Below, piece after piece: positions 35,474 to 43,565 of a stretch of DNA of 64,000 bases. The stretch comes from Oligoflexia bacterium (GTDB lineage Bacteria > Bdellovibrionota > Bdellovibrionia > Bdellovibrionales > Bdellovibrionaceae). The position numbers and the translations under genes were made by a program. The notes under the pieces were generated by a model. It saw nothing but the letters and a program-made list of their open reading frames with translations, ran no database searches and had not been told where the DNA came from. Numbering within the stretch: the first letter of the stretch is position 1; every line of letters begins with the position of its first letter. The DNA lies in contig BOLD01000007.1 of NCBI GenBank assembly GCA_016861345.1, forward strand, positions 62,001 through 126,000. Direction: 5' to 3'.

Positions 35474-35729
35474 AGCAGACCTCGATTTGAGAATTTTCAA
35501 TCGATTGAACCTGATAGGTTTGATTTTCTTCAAAAAACCAAAGAGCTTCGGTGGCAGGTTGGGTCCAGCAAGAAAGGCCATTTTTTTCAACAATCTGATG
35601 AGCGCCAATTTCTGGGGTAACTAGAGAGTCAGGGGCTCTGGATTCAAACTGTTTTCGACCTGCCGATTTATAAGCTTGGCATGAGGTGAGAGCTAAAATC
35701 GCTATGAGTGAAAAAAGAAAAAGCCTCAT
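35457..35729 (-). CDS. Small lipoprotein, start codon inside ssb terminator
   Basis: 90-aa predicted lipoprotein: MRLFLFSLIAILALTSC has a lipobox (L-T-S-C) with Cys17 as the lipidation site. The rest is short and contains two more Cys (SCWTQP, EVCFED). No family is recognised. The ATG (35729-35727) lies in the 3' arm of the hairpin that ends the ssb transcript and no Shine-Dalgarno is present. No other start would keep the signal peptide. It overlaps the next gene by 17 bases. Confidence 0.6.
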   Translation of the reverse strand: MRLFLFSLIAILALTSCQAYKSAGRKQFESRAPDSLVTPEIGAHQIVEKNGLSCWTQPATEALWFFEENQTYQVQSIENSQIEVCFEDHR

Positions 35730-35750
35730 ACCAAAATGATATGAGGCTTT
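35720..35750 (-). terminator. ssb terminator (also T-tailed on the other strand)
   Basis: On the minus strand AAAGCCTCATA, a 9-base loop and TATGAGGCTTT form an 11-bp perfect stem flanked by A and T runs, 30 bases past the ssb stop. The symmetry would stop transcripts from either side. The 3' arm contains the start codon of the downstream lipoprotein gene. Confidence 0.85.
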
Positions 35751-35779
35751 TAATTTAAAGAAAAGCTTTAAGTTCTTGT

Positions 35780-36208
35780 TTAGAACGGAATTTCTTCAGC
35801 GGCATCAAACGAAGGTTCTGGACCGAAATCAGCATTGATATCATCTGATCCAGCTTGAGATCCACGCTCAGCTCCCGCTCCTGCGCCAAGGAATTGAACA
35901 GTGTTCGCGACGATTTCAGTCGAGTAACGTTTGTTCCCCTGTGGGTCTTCCCATTGGCGAGTTTGAAGTCGTCCCTCAACGTACACTTGGCGACCTTTTG
36001 AAAGGTGCTTTGCGCAGTTTTCAGCTTGTCGTCCCCAGACCACCACACGGTGCCACTCGGTACGCTCTTGCTTTTGGCCGTCTTTACCAACCCAGTTTTC
36101 ACTTGTAGCAATGTTCAATCGAGCAACCGATTGTCCACTTCCGACAGTTTTGATCTCTGGATTTGCGCCAAGGCGCCCAACGAGAATGACTTTATTTACT
36201 CCTGACAT
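35780..36208 (-). CDS. ssb: Single-stranded DNA-binding protein
   Basis: 142-aa SSB. The OB fold is recognisable from [40 protein letters not shown] and [21 protein letters not shown] Gly/Ala-rich linker leads to the acidic tail ending EEIPF, which recruits repair and replication partners. ATG at 36208 is chosen because AAGGAG lies 6 bases upstream; a frame extension to 36250 has no support. Confidence 0.96.
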   Translation of the reverse strand: MSGVNKVILVGRLGANPEIKTVGSGQSVARLNIATSENWVGKDGQKQERTEWHRVVVWGRQAENCAKHLSKGRQVYVEGRLQTRQWEDPQGNKRYSTEIVANTVQFLGAGAGAERGSQAGSDDINADFGPEPSFDAAEEIPF

Positions 36209-36264
36209 ATTTGTCTCCTTATCCACCTGCGAATCTCTCGCAAGTTGCATGTTGTGAACCGAAG

Positions 36265-36293
36265 TCTATCTTGGTTCGTTGTTGTGAAGTCAA
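36265..36293 (-). promoter_or_regulatory. Putative ssb promoter
   Basis: On the minus strand TTGACT (36293-36288), a 17-base spacer and GATAGA (36270-36265) lie about 57 bases upstream of the ssb ATG. The -35 is strong and the -10 moderate. Confidence 0.4.
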
Positions 36294-36465
36294 TCATGAG
36301 GTTTTTAATGAGTTTCCATTTTTTACCTCACTTCAGGTATGACAATGCAAGTCAGGGCCAAGATCTGGAATTAATTAAATAATTATAGGCAAAAAATATG
36401 TCCGATTTTTGAGCATAACGCAGGACAGATCTAATATCCGAATCCTTCGGATGGGAAGCGATTTT

Positions 36466-36501
36466 ACGCACTGCATTCCAAAATCCCGCGGGGCGGGTTT
36501 T
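36466..36501 (-). repeat. 36-base dispersed repeat, copy A (3' end of gspN)
   Basis: Read on the minus strand it runs AAAACCCGCCCCGCGGG, then ATT, TTGGAATGC, AGT, GCGT. It aligns without gaps to copies at 51527 and 59716, with 28 of 36 columns identical in all three. It begins within the gspN stop codon. The CCCGC-CCC-GCGGG part is a 5-bp hairpin followed by ATTTT and may double as the gspN terminator. About 15-30 bases further on are a perfect hairpin ATCCGAA-TCC-TTCGGAT (36436-36452) and AGATCTAATAT, the latter also present near copy B. Confidence 0.75.
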
Positions 36502-37462
36502 ATTTGAGGGCGGACATGTTGGGTGGAGTGTTGGGACCTGGGGCGGACACTCGAAGAGCAAAACGTGCCCCATCCGCAGTTGGTGTTTTGTATTGATCAA
36601 GCAGAGTGAGTAGCAGCGCGGCCTTGTCTTGGAAGTTCTTTTTCACTGTGAGATCCACATCAAAGTTGTAGGCGCCAATGACGGGCACAAGGCCACCACG
36701 GTTTTGCAGTTGAAGACCGATGCCGCCTTTAATGGAGCCACGCATTTCATCATTTTCTTTTCCGATAATACCTTCTTCAATATTCAGTCTTCCGCCTACT
36801 AAGCGTCCTTTCAGTGTCACTGAACTGAGCTTGAGATCAGGCAAGGTGAGAGGTCCCATTGGTGTTTGAACATTGCTTGGTGGGAGCTCAAATTGGTCAA
36901 TTTTGATATTGAGATCAATCTCTGGTTGCTCTTGAAAACTGAGATCCGCTTGGGCCACAGTTGTCAGATCAACTTTGCCTTTGAGAACCATGGGGAGCTG
37001 AGCAAGATCACGAAGGTCCGCAAGGCTGAGTTGCCTTGCGGTGATTTCAATTTTTTGTCTCTCAACTCCAGTATCCGTTTTAGTTCCAGGTTTCATGCTG
37101 ATTTCTACATTGCCATGAAAAAGCCCCTTGGCGGAAACTGTGCCGGCAGGCTTTTGCGTGATCAAAGAGCTCAGGCCCGGAGTGATCACTACTTCTTTTG
37201 CATTTATTGTCGGAAGAGCAGGTGTGTCGACAGAGATGTTGGAGAACTCTAGCCCTGCAGAGGGGGAGAAACTTAAACCCATTTTTTCGAATTGAAGAAA
37301 GACTTGGTTCTGAGTGAATTGGGCAACTTTAGTGCTGACAAGATCGGAGAGGTCATTAAAAGGGAAAAGTAGAACGGTAAAAATCAGAGCAGAAACAAAA
37401 AGAACTAAGAATTTCAACTTGTGTTTAAGTAAAAGTTGGAAAAAACCAATGAGATATTTCAT
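36500..37462 (-). CDS. gspN: Type II secretion system protein GspN
   Basis: 320-aa inner-membrane protein with one N-terminal membrane anchor (FLVLFVSALIFTVLLFPF) and a large periplasmic part. It has the repeated beta patterns of the delta-proteobacterial GspN type (GLSFSPSAGLEFSNISVDTP, LPDLKLSSVTLKGRLVGGRL). Its place as the last gene after gspM supports the name. The start overlaps the gspM stop by 4 bases (ATGA). Its exact role in the secretion machine is not settled. The stop codon runs straight into repeat copy A. Confidence 0.8.
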   Translation of the reverse strand: MKYLIGFFQLLLKHKLKFLVLFVSALIFTVLLFPFNDLSDLVSTKVAQFTQNQVFLQFEKMGLSFSPSAGLEFSNISVDTPALPTINAKEVVITPGLSSLITQKPAGTVSAKGLFHGNVEISMKPGTKTDTGVERQKIEITARQLSLADLRDLAQLPMVLKGKVDLTTVAQADLSFQEQPEIDLNIKIDQFELPPSNVQTPMGPLTLPDLKLSSVTLKGRLVGGRLNIEEGIIGKENDEMRGSIKGGIGLQLQNRGGLVPVIGAYNFDVDLTVKKNFQDKAALLLTLLDQYKTPTADGARFALRVSAPGPNTPPNMSALK

Positions 37463-38160
37463 CTGGTTCTTCCTCTTCGAGCAGGTGGTTTAGGAGCTGC
37501 TTTTTTTTCTCCATCGTCTTCAATATCTGAAGTGGCTTGAGTGAGATCGGGGACGTTCATGACTATGAATTTGTAAATAACATCGAAATATCTTGAATCT
37601 TGAAGGTTGGCCTCGATATGAAGGTCGGACATTTTAATGCTGGGGCTGACGGCTTGCATTTGATATCCGAGATCAATCACTTGCCGAAGGTTCAACTTAG
37701 CAAGATTGACTTTTACTCCACCCTGAATGAGATCGGGATTGACGCCTTTAATTTTGTCCTGAGTGACTTCAATGCCTTTCATCTGTTCAGGAAGAAGTTG
37801 AGCGGCTTTGAGTTGGTCATCAATCTGTCGACTGAGTTCTTCAGGAGCAGGCGGACGGGGAATATTGGGAATTTCTTGGCCGTCTTTGCTGGATTTAAAA
37901 AGATCCCGAATCAAAGATCGGTTGGAATCAAACTCTTCGACTCTCGAAGCTGAGTCTGAATAGTACCCCATCGGGATCGAAAGAATAACGAAAACAACGA
38001 CGCCGATCAGGCCAAAAAGAGAGGCTTTCTGGCCCAGGGGACTGAGATTTTCATATTTGTCTTTGATTTGATTGTAGATGGAGCTTTCTTCAAGGCGGTC
38101 CGTGGTTTGAGTCCACTCTGATTTCAATCTTTCTTTGATTTCATCAAATTGAATTGCCAC
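37459..38160 (-). CDS. gspM: Type II secretion system protein GspM
   Basis: 233-aa bitopic inner-membrane protein. A cytoplasmic N-terminus of about 45 residues precedes one membrane segment (ASLFGLIGVVVFVILSIPMG). The periplasmic domain contains a coiled part and a ferredoxin-like fold. It ends with a basic, proline-rich tail (PKPPARRGRTR). GspM partners GspL in the assembly platform. Sequence similarity is weak across this family, so the name rests mainly on topology and position between gspL and gspN. Confidence 0.75.
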   Translation of the reverse strand: MAIQFDEIKERLKSEWTQTTDRLEESSIYNQIKDKYENLSPLGQKASLFGLIGVVVFVILSIPMGYYSDSASRVEEFDSNRSLIRDLFKSSKDGQEIPNIPRPPAPEELSRQIDDQLKAAQLLPEQMKGIEVTQDKIKGVNPDLIQGGVKVNLAKLNLRQVIDLGYQMQAVSPSIKMSDLHIEANLQDSRYFDVIYKFIVMNVPDLTQATSDIEDDGEKKAAPKPPARRGRTR

Positions 38161-38169
38161 GGCGAGCTC

Positions 38170-39858
38170 CTATTTTGTAGTTCCATTGGGACCAGACGAT
38201 CCGAGATTGCGATCAACTGGGAAAGAGTAAGCAAAAGGAACAGCTCCGACAGGCAGAGCAGGGGTTTGACCTGCTTTTGCGGGAGTGATTTTTCCGGTCA
38301 ACGAAATCTGAGATAATGCGCTCTGAAGAAGTGTTAAATCTTGTGCTTTTGAGACACTGCCTTCAATTTCGACCTGTCCTTCAGAGACAATCAGTTTTCG
38401 AACATTAATCGATGTTGAGGATTTAGCAGGAGCTGCATCACTGATTTTTTTAACAACATCAAGAGCAGAGTTCATCTGAGAAAGTGATGTGAGAGCTTTA
38501 AATTCTCCAGCCTTCTTTTTTTGTTCGCGAATATATTTTTTTACGCCGGCTTCGGTGGCTTGTTTGGCTGGAAGCTTGGCAATGGCTTTGGCTTGCGTTT
38601 TGAGAGTTTCTTGAGATTTGTCAGCCATCGATGTGGCAACTTGAACTCGAACAATAGAGTAGATCAAGAAAATAACAAACGCAGCGGCTGCAGTTTGAAT
38701 GATCTTCCCCCAATCATCCCAGAATTGAATTAGTCGTGTATTCTTTTTTGCGAACTCGCCTTTGAGGAAATTGATGGCAGGATTGCGGGGTTTTTTAAGT
38801 CCCTCGATAGCAAGTCCCAGTGCGACTCCGCAAACAGAATCAACATGGGGGCTTTGGTCAAATTGCACATGGGAAAAACTGCTCAAAATATGAAGTGGAT
38901 TAACAGGAACCTCAAGCATTTGAGTGAGAAAGGCGTTGAGGTTCAGTATGTGGCTGGGCCCACCAGTTAAACCGACAGAGGTGACATATCCATTGAACTC
39001 GCTTTGAAACTCAAGGAGTGAAATGCGAACTTCTCGAGCAAAATCCCGAAAAGATCCAGAAATGGTATCTGAAAAAACGATTTGATCGTAAGAAGCGCCC
39101 TCTTTTGTGGCGAGAATGAAGCCTTTTTGTTGAAGCTCTTTCATGGCCTCGACATAGGGGATTTCATATTTTTTAACGATGGCTTCGACAATATTTTTTC
39201 CACCCCAAAGGATAGTTCGAATACCAATCAGGCTTTGATCTTCAAAAGCAGTAACAAGAGTATGAGTGTGGCCGATATGAAGAACAATATGAATATCACG
39301 ACGGGGACGAGCTTCATTTTCAAGTTCGATTTGAGCTGTTGGAGCTGCTGGGGGTTCAGAGTTCCACTTTTCCCAACAGTTTGCAAAAGCTAAGCCTTCG
39401 CTGGATAAAAGAGAAACTTCAAGCCCGGCATCTTCAAATTTTCGAAGGGCTTGCCCAATGCGTGATTTCAACGCCGCACAAGCTAAAACTTCGGCCGAAT
39501 TTCCCATGGTCTTGATAATTTTCGCATCATAAATAGTTGCCTCTGGCGACAGAGGGATATCTTCTTCGAGCTCAAAGGGAAGACTTTTGAGAATCTTCAT
39601 TCGGTCGCTAAAAGGAAAAATTTTATTACGACAGCTGACCTGTTCTTGTTTTAGTCCGACTACAATTTTGGTCGTTTGAGGGTCGTACTGAGTTGCCAGA
39701 TTACGAAGATATTCAAGAATTTCAATTTCAGGATCGAAGGCAGGGTTTTGAGCAATAACTTGTTCATGAAAGCGAGAAAGAATGAGACCCTTGTTGCTTT
39801 GATTGATCTCAACAACCTTGATACTTGACGAACCAATGTCAATGCCAACTGACTTCAT
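38170..39858 (-). CDS. gspL: Type II secretion system protein GspL (actin-like/PilM-like cytoplasmic domain)
   Basis: 562-aa protein. The cytoplasmic domain has an actin-like nucleotide fold starting MKSVGIDIGSSSIKVVEI, closer to PilM-type than to short GspL proteins. Further blocks are VVGLKQEQVSCRNKIFPF and GLTGGPSHI. A membrane segment lies near residue 390 (IIQTAAAAFVIFLIYSIV), followed by a periplasmic coiled and ferredoxin-like domain. GspL links the GspE ATPase to the inner-membrane platform. The ATP site phosphate loop (DIGSSSIK) looks intact. Confidence 0.85.
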   Translation of the reverse strand: MKSVGIDIGSSSIKVVEINQSNKGLILSRFHEQVIAQNPAFDPEIEILEYLRNLATQYDPQTTKIVVGLKQEQVSCRNKIFPFSDRMKILKSLPFELEEDIPLSPEATIYDAKIIKTMGNSAEVLACAALKSRIGQALRKFEDAGLEVSLLSSEGLAFANCWEKWNSEPPAAPTAQIELENEARPRRDIHIVLHIGHTHTLVTAFEDQSLIGIRTILWGGKNIVEAIVKKYEIPYVEAMKELQQKGFILATKEGASYDQIVFSDTISGSFRDFAREVRISLLEFQSEFNGYVTSVGLTGGPSHILNLNAFLTQMLEVPVNPLHILSSFSHVQFDQSPHVDSVCGVALGLAIEGLKKPRNPAINFLKGEFAKKNTRLIQFWDDWGKIIQTAAAAFVIFLIYSIVRVQVATSMADKSQETLKTQAKAIAKLPAKQATEAGVKKYIREQKKKAGEFKALTSLSQMNSALDVVKKISDAAPAKSSTSINVRKLIVSEGQVEIEGSVSKAQDLTLLQSALSQISLTGKITPAKAGQTPALPVGAVPFAYSFPVDRNLGSSGPNGTTK

Positions 39859-39879
39859 TATCCCATCCTTAGGAAATGC

Positions 39880-41133
39880 TTATCTCTCGTTCCAGTATAC
39901 GATGCGAGGTGGACCTTTGGAAGGAATAATATTTGTTTGTGAATTATTTGTGCCTCCAGCTCCGCCGCCCGATCTGCCACCACTTCCATCAGCGCCAGGC
40001 TGAGGATTTTCTTTTTTCACAAGGCCTGCAACCTGCTGAGCTGATTTTTGAAGGTCAAAAACAATGGCTGTGATTTCTCGGGTTGATCCAGAATAGGAAC
40101 CCACAGATTTTATTCTAAAATTATACACAGCATCAAAAGTTAATGGAATGGATTGGGCCACACTTTGCTCCACTCGTCCACCCGAGGCATTCACATAACC
40201 CCAAAAATCTTGAGCATCTTTAAAGTGTCCACCCATTTGATCACTTTCACGGCGCTTGATGATTTCTCCAGCAACTTCTTTTGTGATCGAGGGATCTAAA
40301 GACTGAAGAACTTCGCTCGAAGCATGATTGGGGTTTACAGCTTTCATCCCATAAACGGTGACTTGATTTTCAATCAGCTTAAAAAAATCCTCGGTCATAC
40401 CAGGAATCAGACGAAGCTCTTCAATTGTGCGAAAGGCTCGATTGGGGGGCAACTTATTGTCTGAATCTTTCAAATTGGAATAGTATTGGCGTTCATCCCC
40501 ACCATTTAAACTTGCCTGATCGGCATCAATCCAGTCGATGATGTGATTGACCAGTTTTTGCGGTTCAAAATCCTGATGGGTTCTGGCCCAGTTTTCATCA
40601 TTTTTCTTTTTGGCTTCAAAAATTCCAATCAGTCTTTTCTGAGTCATTTCTTTTAAATTTTGCGAGGGCGAGGCCAAGTCATTGAGATCGATCTTTGATC
40701 CTTCTTCTGTGATCGTTGTGGCATAACTGGCATCCATCTTGGATTCTTTGACTTTGTCTTTAATTAATCCCTTATCGACTTCATTCAGATCATCCGGTGC
40801 CATCGGTGGCCACATGAAGGGAAAGCTCCAAATGAGATCAAGCATTTTAGCCTGGGGGCCGAGCTGCTTTCCAAATTGCTGTTGTACTTTAGAATAGATT
40901 TTAATTCGAAGAAGGCTTAATTCCATCCCAGACTTTGCGGCATAATAAGCCCTCAGGCGGTTCATGGATTGAGAGTTTACCAGATATTCAACATTGGTCT
41001 CATAAGTCACTTCGGTCACCAAATAAGTAATCAAGACAACCGTGAAGACAGCCATAATCAGAGCCATGCCTTTTTGATTAGCGCTTGAGAGCAACTGCCT
41101 GGTGAAATGAAAGCTTCGTTTAGGGTGTGACAC
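39880..41133 (-). CDS. gspK: Type II secretion minor pseudopilin GspK
   Basis: 417-aa large minor pseudopilin. After a basic leader, the prepilin-type segment is QKGMALIMAVFTVVLITYLV; as usual for GspK it lacks Glu at position 5 of the mature protein. The body contains the GspK signature LNDLASPSQNL, FEPQKLVNHIIDWIDADQ and RAFRTIEELRLIPGM. It ends in a Gly/Ser/Asn-rich tail. It forms the pseudopilus tip with GspI and GspJ. It overlaps gspJ by 14 bases. Confidence 0.92.
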   Translation of the reverse strand: MSHPKRSFHFTRQLLSSANQKGMALIMAVFTVVLITYLVTEVTYETNVEYLVNSQSMNRLRAYYAAKSGMELSLLRIKIYSKVQQQFGKQLGPQAKMLDLIWSFPFMWPPMAPDDLNEVDKGLIKDKVKESKMDASYATTITEEGSKIDLNDLASPSQNLKEMTQKRLIGIFEAKKKNDENWARTHQDFEPQKLVNHIIDWIDADQASLNGGDERQYYSNLKDSDNKLPPNRAFRTIEELRLIPGMTEDFFKLIENQVTVYGMKAVNPNHASSEVLQSLDPSITKEVAGEIIKRRESDQMGGHFKDAQDFWGYVNASGGRVEQSVAQSIPLTFDAVYNFRIKSVGSYSGSTREITAIVFDLQKSAQQVAGLVKKENPQPGADGSGGRSGGGAGGTNNSQTNIIPSKGPPRIVYWNER

Positions 41134-41995
41134 TGGCTGAAGCTCCTGGGGTGGGTGTTACATTATTTGTAAATCGAACGGGGATGACCATTTCCATTGA
41201 GATTTTCTTTTTGGAATCTTTATCGCCTTTACGAACAGTGACTGAAACTTTGACTGCAGATGGAAAGTTACCCTTTGTCGCTCCATCGCCCGTCTTTGAA
41301 TTCCATGATGAAACCCAGTCCTGCAGGCCTTTACCGATGTACTGAAGTTTAAACTCGGCAATATTCTCTAACAAAAGTGTGTTCTCGCCGCCTTTGGTGA
41401 CATCACCTTCAGCAATCGGCGAAAGTCTTCTTAAGAGACAATCAGAGCCCTGACCCTCAGCCCCTGGGCGTTTGCAAGACCCAATCAAGTAGCCCACTTT
41501 CACAAAATCAGCCATAGATTCATCTTCCTGAATTCGGGCTGTGTTCATCGTGATAAAACTCATTTCATTCTCAGTTCCCACAAAATGAGTGGTGGGGTCC
41601 ACGCGGTTTGGACTTTTTAAACTAGCTTCCATTTTCTGAATACTCGCGGAAATGGGTTGGGTTGTGGGTGGGCCAGCAGGAGGAGGTGGTGTTCCAGGAG
41701 GGGATCCTGGCGGCGGGGTTCCCGAGGGAGGTGTGGATGTGGTTTGACTGGATTTTTTCACCGCTTCAAAGAGCTCTGCTTCAAGATCCCGGTAATGAAA
41801 GGCCAAGTTGACATCTTTCTCGATAATGCGAAGAGCGTCTCTGACTTGAGACATGTCATCAATTTGCTCTTGGATTTTTGCTTTTGAGCGGATGGCTTGC
41901 TGGATTGTTTGACTTGAAAAAACAGTGAGCGTTGCCAGAATTGTTAAGGCAATCAGAAGTTCGAGCATGGTAAAACCAAGTTCTTTTCTGATCAT
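41120..41995 (-). CDS. gspJ: Type II secretion minor pseudopilin GspJ
   Basis: 291-aa pseudopilin with the prepilin cleavage motif ELGFTMLELLIALTILATL (cleavage after Gly, Glu at +5). The body contains ALRIIEKDVNLAFHYRD, typical of GspJ, and an unusual Pro/Gly/Thr-rich insert near residues 85-115. It is longer than the usual 200 residues mainly because of this insert. It overlaps gspI by 4 bases and gspK by 14. Confidence 0.88.
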   Translation of the reverse strand: MIRKELGFTMLELLIALTILATLTVFSSQTIQQAIRSKAKIQEQIDDMSQVRDALRIIEKDVNLAFHYRDLEAELFEAVKKSSQTTSTPPSGTPPPGSPPGTPPPPAGPPTTQPISASIQKMEASLKSPNRVDPTTHFVGTENEMSFITMNTARIQEDESMADFVKVGYLIGSCKRPGAEGQGSDCLLRRLSPIAEGDVTKGGENTLLLENIAEFKLQYIGKGLQDWVSSWNSKTGDGATKGNFPSAVKVSVTVRKGDKDSKKKISMEMVIPVRFTNNVTPTPGASASVTP

Positions 41996-42501
41996 GATCC
42001 TGGTGCTCCGATAGACATTTCTTTATCATAATCCACAAAATAGGTGGTCAAAGAATATTCTAAATTTTTCTTCGGCTGTTTATAGATCACAGTGACGGTG
42101 ACCTCTTTTACAGACTTTGAAATTTGATCAGAAAGTTGCCTAACGATATTGAGAAGCATCTGATCAGCGCCACCTTCTCGGGCAATGAGGGTAGAGGCAA
42201 TATCTGGGAAGTCGAGTTTTTTTGATGAAAGCTTCCAGGAATATTGAGGATACTCTTCACCAAAGTCGCCCTCTTCTTCTTCACTGATTTCTTCTAATGG
42301 TTTACCCCGGTACTTGGTTTCAATTTCAACCATTTTTCTTTCTAGTAAGGCTGAGATCTCAAAAGCATGCTGGGTTTTTTTGATCCGCATAAAAGCTCCG
42401 GACCAAGAATTGGCGAGTAATAAAATCGCCGCCGCCATGATCATCATGGCAATCATTGTTTCTAAAAGAGTAAAACCCTTTGTGTTCTGTATGTTCTTCA
42501 C
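41992..42501 (-). CDS. gspI: Type II secretion minor pseudopilin GspI
   Basis: 169-aa pseudopilin. The prepilin motif is TKGFTLLETMIAMMIMAAAI, with Glu at +5, followed by ALLERKMVEIE, the A-x-x-x-A-x-x-K-M-x-E-I pattern of GspI. The middle is acidic (EEISEEEEGDFGEEY). It overlaps gspH and gspJ by 4 bases each. Confidence 0.88.
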   Translation of the reverse strand: MKNIQNTKGFTLLETMIAMMIMAAAILLLANSWSGAFMRIKKTQHAFEISALLERKMVEIETKYRGKPLEEISEEEEGDFGEEYPQYSWKLSSKKLDFPDIASTLIAREGGADQMLLNIVRQLSDQISKSVKEVTVTVIYKQPKKNLEYSLTTYFVDYDKEMSIGAPGS

Positions 42502-43103
42502 TGAACTTCTAAATCCTTTAGGCTGACAGGTTTCTCTACTATATCAGCATGCCCTGTCAGGGGATTGAAAATCAACGACCAAGTCAGTTGTTTTCCATCT
42601 GTAATTTGGACAACCGCCTGGTCCACAAGGCCCTCGGCAGTAAAATGAACATAAGCTTTGCCTTTGGTGATGGGTTCGGGCCGTGATTTGACTTCAACTT
42701 GCTTGATTTGCAGAGAGTCAGGTAACTTTCGACCATCCTTGAGAAGTTTATCGCTTTTGCGAAAGGCAGAAGTAACCTTATTTTCGCTGTCTTTTGATTC
42801 CTCAATGGCTTTGATTTCTGCCTCTTCTTTTTCTTGGGACCTGACAAGACGGGGACCATCGGCCACTTCGACCCAATATTGATGTGGTGATCCTTCCATA
42901 TCAAAAACGATACGGTGGGTTGTATTTTTTAGGCGAGAATAGTGGCGGACCTCTTTCGAAAGTGCGCCCAATTCTCGAATGATTTTTTTGATGTTCGTTT
43001 GTCCTCGATTAAATCGAGGAAGTCCAATGGCAAGAACGGCTCCGAGAATGGCTATAACGATCAGGACCTCGAAAAGAGTAAAGCCATTCTTTTTATGGAG
43101 CAT
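42498..43103 (-). CDS. gspH: Type II secretion minor pseudopilin GspH
   Basis: 201-aa pseudopilin with motif KNGFTLFEVLIVIAILGAVL (Glu at +5) and a GspH-type body: RELGALSKEVRHYSRLKNTT, HRIVFDMEGSPHQYWVEVAD, and a C-terminal VHFTAEGLVDQAVVQI strand pair. A Lys/Glu-rich insert lies in the middle. Five bases separate it from gspG. Confidence 0.88.
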   Translation of the reverse strand: MLHKKNGFTLFEVLIVIAILGAVLAIGLPRFNRGQTNIKKIIRELGALSKEVRHYSRLKNTTHRIVFDMEGSPHQYWVEVADGPRLVRSQEKEEAEIKAIEESKDSENKVTSAFRKSDKLLKDGRKLPDSLQIKQVEVKSRPEPITKGKAYVHFTAEGLVDQAVVQITDGKQLTWSLIFNPLTGHADIVEKPVSLKDLEVQ

Positions 43104-43108
43104 GAATT

Positions 43109-43534
43109 TTACTGAAGATCCTCTGAAGTGATATCTTTTCCGTATCCATCTCCACCTTCTCGTCCATCTGAGCCCAGAGATTTAATGAGATAGTTATTGC
43201 CTTCGATCTCATAAGCAAAATCGCGGTTCCAGGCATCTTTTGGAGTTTTCTTTAAGTATGGTTCTGGTCCCCAGTTAGGACAATCAGCATCAGACTTTGA
43301 AAGACCCTCTAAGGACTTTGGAAATTTTCCGCAATCCGTATAATAAAGGTTAAGGGCATTGACCACTTGACCCATGGCGATCTTGGTTTGTCCCACACGA
43401 GATTTATCCAAGCGAGAGGTGACTTGGGGAATGAGAACAGCCATCAGGGTACCGATGATAGCAAGAACGATGAGAATTTCGATCAAAGTCATACCACGTT
43501 GATTGATCAGTTTTGAGCTTTGAAATTTGATCAT
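43109..43534 (-). CDS. gspG: Type II secretion major pseudopilin GspG
   Basis: 141-aa major pseudopilin, the main subunit of the pseudopilus. The cleavage motif is QRGMTLIEILIVLAIIGTLM, with Met at +1 and Glu at +5. It has the conserved YYTDCGKFPKSLEGL, KKTPKDAWNRDFAYE and the calcium-site region LGSDGREGGDGYGKDI. GGAGG lies 4-8 bases before the ATG but is partly inside a hairpin. Confidence 0.95.
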   Translation of the reverse strand: MIKFQSSKLINQRGMTLIEILIVLAIIGTLMAVLIPQVTSRLDKSRVGQTKIAMGQVVNALNLYYTDCGKFPKSLEGLSKSDADCPNWGPEPYLKKTPKDAWNRDFAYEIEGNNYLIKSLGSDGREGGDGYGKDITSEDLQ

Positions 43535-43564
43535 GTAGCCTCCATTTACGAATACAAAGGCTAC
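43535..43564 (-). promoter_or_regulatory. Hairpin masking the gspG ribosome-binding site
   Basis: In the gspF-gspG gap, GTAGCCT (43564-43558 on the minus strand) pairs perfectly with AGGCTAC (43541-43535) across a 16-base loop. Three bases of the GGAGG Shine-Dalgarno (43543-43539) are in the stem and the helix ends next to the gspG start codon. Confidence 0.45.
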
Positions 43565-43565
43565 T

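Noticed and set aside
36352-36600. 82-aa open frame on the minus strand overlapping gspN
   Set aside because: It overlaps the gspN 3' end and mostly translates repeat copy A and non-coding DNA; no start signal or family resemblance.
41640-41730. Pro/Gly-rich stretch in gspJ as a possible frameshift or repeat expansion
   Set aside because: The reading frame is continuous and the family varies in linker length.
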